From assembly GCA_026003255.1 (NCBI GenBank), contig BPGX01000001.1, forward strand, positions 124,001 through 188,000: 64,000 nucleotides of DNA, given 5' to 3'. Shown in pieces: positions 62,129-64,000 of this stretch (its first letter is position 1; every line of letters begins with the position of its first letter). The position numbers and the translations under genes were made by a program. This DNA comes from Bacteroidia bacterium (GTDB lineage: Bacteria > Bacteroidota > Bacteroidia > B-17B0 > Aurantibacillaceae). Below the pieces are notes generated by a model. It ran no database searches. It had not been told where the DNA came from and saw nothing but the letters and a program-made list of their open reading frames with translations.

Positions 62129-63572
62129 TTGGTAATAATTTTGATATCCATTCATTCACAAATATGGCGCTTAACACAAAAAGCATTAAATATCCACTTA
62201 GAAAATAAAGAAAATATATGGTATCTAACAATAGAAGAAAAACAAATAGATTGGCTACACAGCAAGCTAATAAAAAGAGAATAAAGGGCCTTTGCCTTAG
62301 AAGAATTGTAAATTTAATTATGTAAAACACAATTGCACCTAAACCAATGATTAAAATAACATAATACGAAATAATTATAAGAATTGATCTTTTGCTCTGT
62401 GGAGGAAATTTCAAACTCTCATCTTGCAAATGCGGAAGCAACAAAAATTTAGATTTTATTAAAATTGATTTTACCCAGTAGTGAAAAGGAATGTCCTTTT
62501 TATAATAGTTCAAATATCGTCTTGACATGTCAAAAATTTGTTTTTCTAATAGTTTATGATCAATCGTAGTATCCTGGCTAAAAGAGATTTGAATAAGTTT
62601 TTTTAGAAATTTTATAGAATCTTTAGTTACATTTTTAGTATATGCATACGATGGCAAATAATTGATAGTTGTATCGCTTGATATAAACCTCCCGGGCATA
62701 CTGGTACTATCATACCATTTTAATGGCTCTCCCCAAATAACAAATAGCTTCCTTAATGGCAACAAGGACGGTTTATTAGGATTTGTAAAATCATATTCAC
62801 TGATTTCCAGTGAACTTTCAGAAAAAGATGTGGTCGTTTGAAAAGGAATAATTTTCTTGAAATGCACAAAATTTCTTACTATCCATGTTGATTCTATAAT
62901 AATGAATGGTAAAAACAAAAAAAATACTTTTGTAACAGTTTGCTTAAAGGAATGTTTATTTAAAAACAGATAAAAGAATAACACACATCCTTCTATAATT
63001 ATTAATATTCCAAGATAGGGCCTCAAAAAAAACAAATAACTTGTCAATAGACCAACAATTAAAAAATTTTTGATGCTATTTTGAGTAATTAAAATTTTTT
63101 GAAAATAATACAACATAATAATTGTTACAGATGCTGATATCGAATAAGGATGTATCTTAAAGTCCATAGCCCACCAATAAGGGAATACAAGGTAAACTAT
63201 AATAAAAATATATTTAATATACCTTTTTATTCTAATTTCACTTAATAAATGAAATAAATATACTACAGATAACGCCTTCAAAAACAATTGAAAAAAACCT
63301 GATACTATTATAGTAATTTCCTTCCCAAAAAATAAACGAAAAAATCCATAAGGTACAAATAAACCAGGTGGTCTACCGGCATAAGGTTTACCATCTTTCC
63401 ATGCATAAGTTCCTGTTTCTGCCAATCTATCAAAAGGATCAATAAACTCATCTGCCATAGATGGTAATGAAAACATGATCCCTGATGAACGATAAACATA
63501 TATCCATAATGTGAATAAATAAAAAATACTCACAATAAATACTATTAAGCTTTCCCGTTTTAAATGGTTCAT
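62100..63572 (-). CDS. Polytopic membrane protein, GT-C glycosyltransferase-like
   Basis: 490 residues, about ten transmembrane helices. The first periplasmic loop (GRPPGLFVPYGFFRLFFGKE) is in the style of GT-C transferases such as ArnT or PMT, which use polyprenyl-phosphate sugars; it follows a DPFDRLAETGTY acidic stretch. No family is firmly recognised. Gene order with the GtrB-like transferase fits a polyprenyl-sugar-using enzyme. It is the first complete gene of the operon. Confidence 0.7.
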   Translation of the reverse strand: MNHLKRESLIVFIVSIFYLFTLWIYVYRSSGIMFSLPSMADEFIDPFDRLAETGTYAWKDGKPYAGRPPGLFVPYGFFRLFFGKEITIIVSGFFQLFLKALSVVYLFHLLSEIRIKRYIKYIFIIVYLVFPYWWAMDFKIHPYSISASVTIIMLYYFQKILITQNSIKNFLIVGLLTSYLFFLRPYLGILIIIEGCVLFFYLFLNKHSFKQTVTKVFFLFLPFIIIESTWIVRNFVHFKKIIPFQTTTSFSESSLEISEYDFTNPNKPSLLPLRKLFVIWGEPLKWYDSTSMPGRFISSDTTINYLPSYAYTKNVTKDSIKFLKKLIQISFSQDTTIDHKLLEKQIFDMSRRYLNYYKKDIPFHYWVKSILIKSKFLLLPHLQDESLKFPPQSKRSILIIISYYVILIIGLGAIVFYIIKFTILLRQRPFILFLLACCVANLFVFLLLLDTIYFLYFLSGYLMLFVLSAIFVNEWISKLLPNEKNHHHSI

Positions 63573-63600
63573 ATATTTAATTTTAATTAAATAGTTTCAT

Positions 63601-64000
63601 TCATCCCTCTCCCCACTCCCTCACCGCTCTTCTCACAATCTCCTCTCCATACGCCAAACTCGCCGTAGCCGCTGGTGAGGGCGAATTAATAACGTGTAAT
63701 ACTCTCCCATCCGGCACCATATAAAAATCATCCAGCATATTTCCCTTCGCATCTAATGCCATTGCCCTAATTCCACATCGAGATGGAATAATCTCTTCCA
63801 TCTTCAATGACGGAATCAACTTCTGCAAACGTTTCAAGAAAAATGCCTTGCTGAATGCTCCACGATACTCATCAATTCCAAACCTCCAATGTTTCATAAA
63901 AAACTTCCACGTTCCTTTGAATGCAAAGGCCTCCAATGTATCTTTCAAACTAAATGCCGTTTTAGAATACCCTTCTCGCTTGAAAACAAACACTGCATTG
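63601..64000 (-). CDS. L-2-hydroxyglutarate oxidase-like FAD protein (C-terminal part)
   Basis: The frame is open to the right edge; only the last ~133 residues are visible. The end pattern EYRGAFSKAFFLKRLQKLIP, CGIRAMALDAKGNMLDDF and VINSPSPAATASLAYGEEIV is that of LhgO-type D-amino-acid-oxidase-fold dehydrogenases that oxidise L-2-hydroxyglutarate. It lies 28 bp upstream of the polysaccharide operon on the same strand. The FAD-binding N-terminus is outside the window. Confidence 0.8.
   Translation of the reverse strand, partial: NAVFVFKREGYSKTAFSLKDTLEAFAFKGTWKFFMKHWRFGIDEYRGAFSKAFFLKRLQKLIPSLKMEEIIPSRCGIRAMALDAKGNMLDDFYMVPDGRVLHVINSPSPAATASLAYGEEIVRRAVREWGEG

Overview
This window comes from an AT-rich member of the Bacteroidota. 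The evidence is gliding/type IX secretion ABC genes (gldA, gldF, gldG), secreted proteins with type A and type B T9SS C-terminal sorting signals, a complete alternative complex III (act) operon, a TonB-dependent receptor with a carboxypeptidase-regulatory-like N-terminus, and repeated TAnnTTTG promoter elements, the -7 consensus of this phylum. Order and genus cannot be fixed from the sequence alone. No rRNA, tRNA, CRISPR array, insertion sequence or prophage was seen.

Layout. 1-7453: an OmpA/TSP3 outer-membrane protein (5' end outside the window), a tilS operon on the minus strand, a YdeI-like protein and a patatin-Omp85-type lipase. 7736-11209: a very large outer-membrane protein of unknown function, with related short noncoding repeats on both sides. 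11464-19916: the act operon (actA-B-C-D-E-F, minus strand) ending in a strong terminator; actA is interrupted by a frameshift in an A8 tract. 20610: lipB. 21400-30693: four secreted T9SS substrates on the minus strand, three of them tandem mosaic paralogues, headed by a beta-helix protein whose 5' region carries a (GT)13 microsatellite. 30929-37385: gldA, a MORN-repeat gene, gldF, gldG and an LTA-synthase-like sulfatase-fold enzyme. 37426-43791: a two-part amidohydrolase, a SPOR protein and leuS. 43820-47926: a defence cassette (DNA methyltransferase, AIPR-family protein, TdeIII-like restriction enzyme). 48082-52732: a persulfide-handling operon (ArsR regulator, TauE/SafE permease, persulfide dioxygenase-rhodanese fusion, three single rhodaneses, a heme-binding DUF3365 lipoprotein, thioredoxin). 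52844-56111: a TonB receptor and dapB. 56131-63572: a surface-polysaccharide operon (two methyltransferases, WecE-like aminotransferase, ATP-grasp/HAD fusion, GT2, WbqC, a polytopic membrane protein). 63601-64000: the C-terminus of an LhgO-like oxidase.

How the genes work together. The act complex passes electrons from quinol to cytochrome c. The persulfide operon would oxidise, transfer and export sulfane sulfur under a redox-type ArsR repressor with a visible AT-rich palindromic operator. The gld genes supply the ABC component linked to gliding and T9SS, whose likely cargo lies in the neighbouring T9SS-substrate cluster. The strongest candidates for new biology are the methyltransferase-AIPR-TdeIII cassette, the mosaic T9SS-B triplet, the microsatellite-controlled beta-helix gene and the frameshifted actA.
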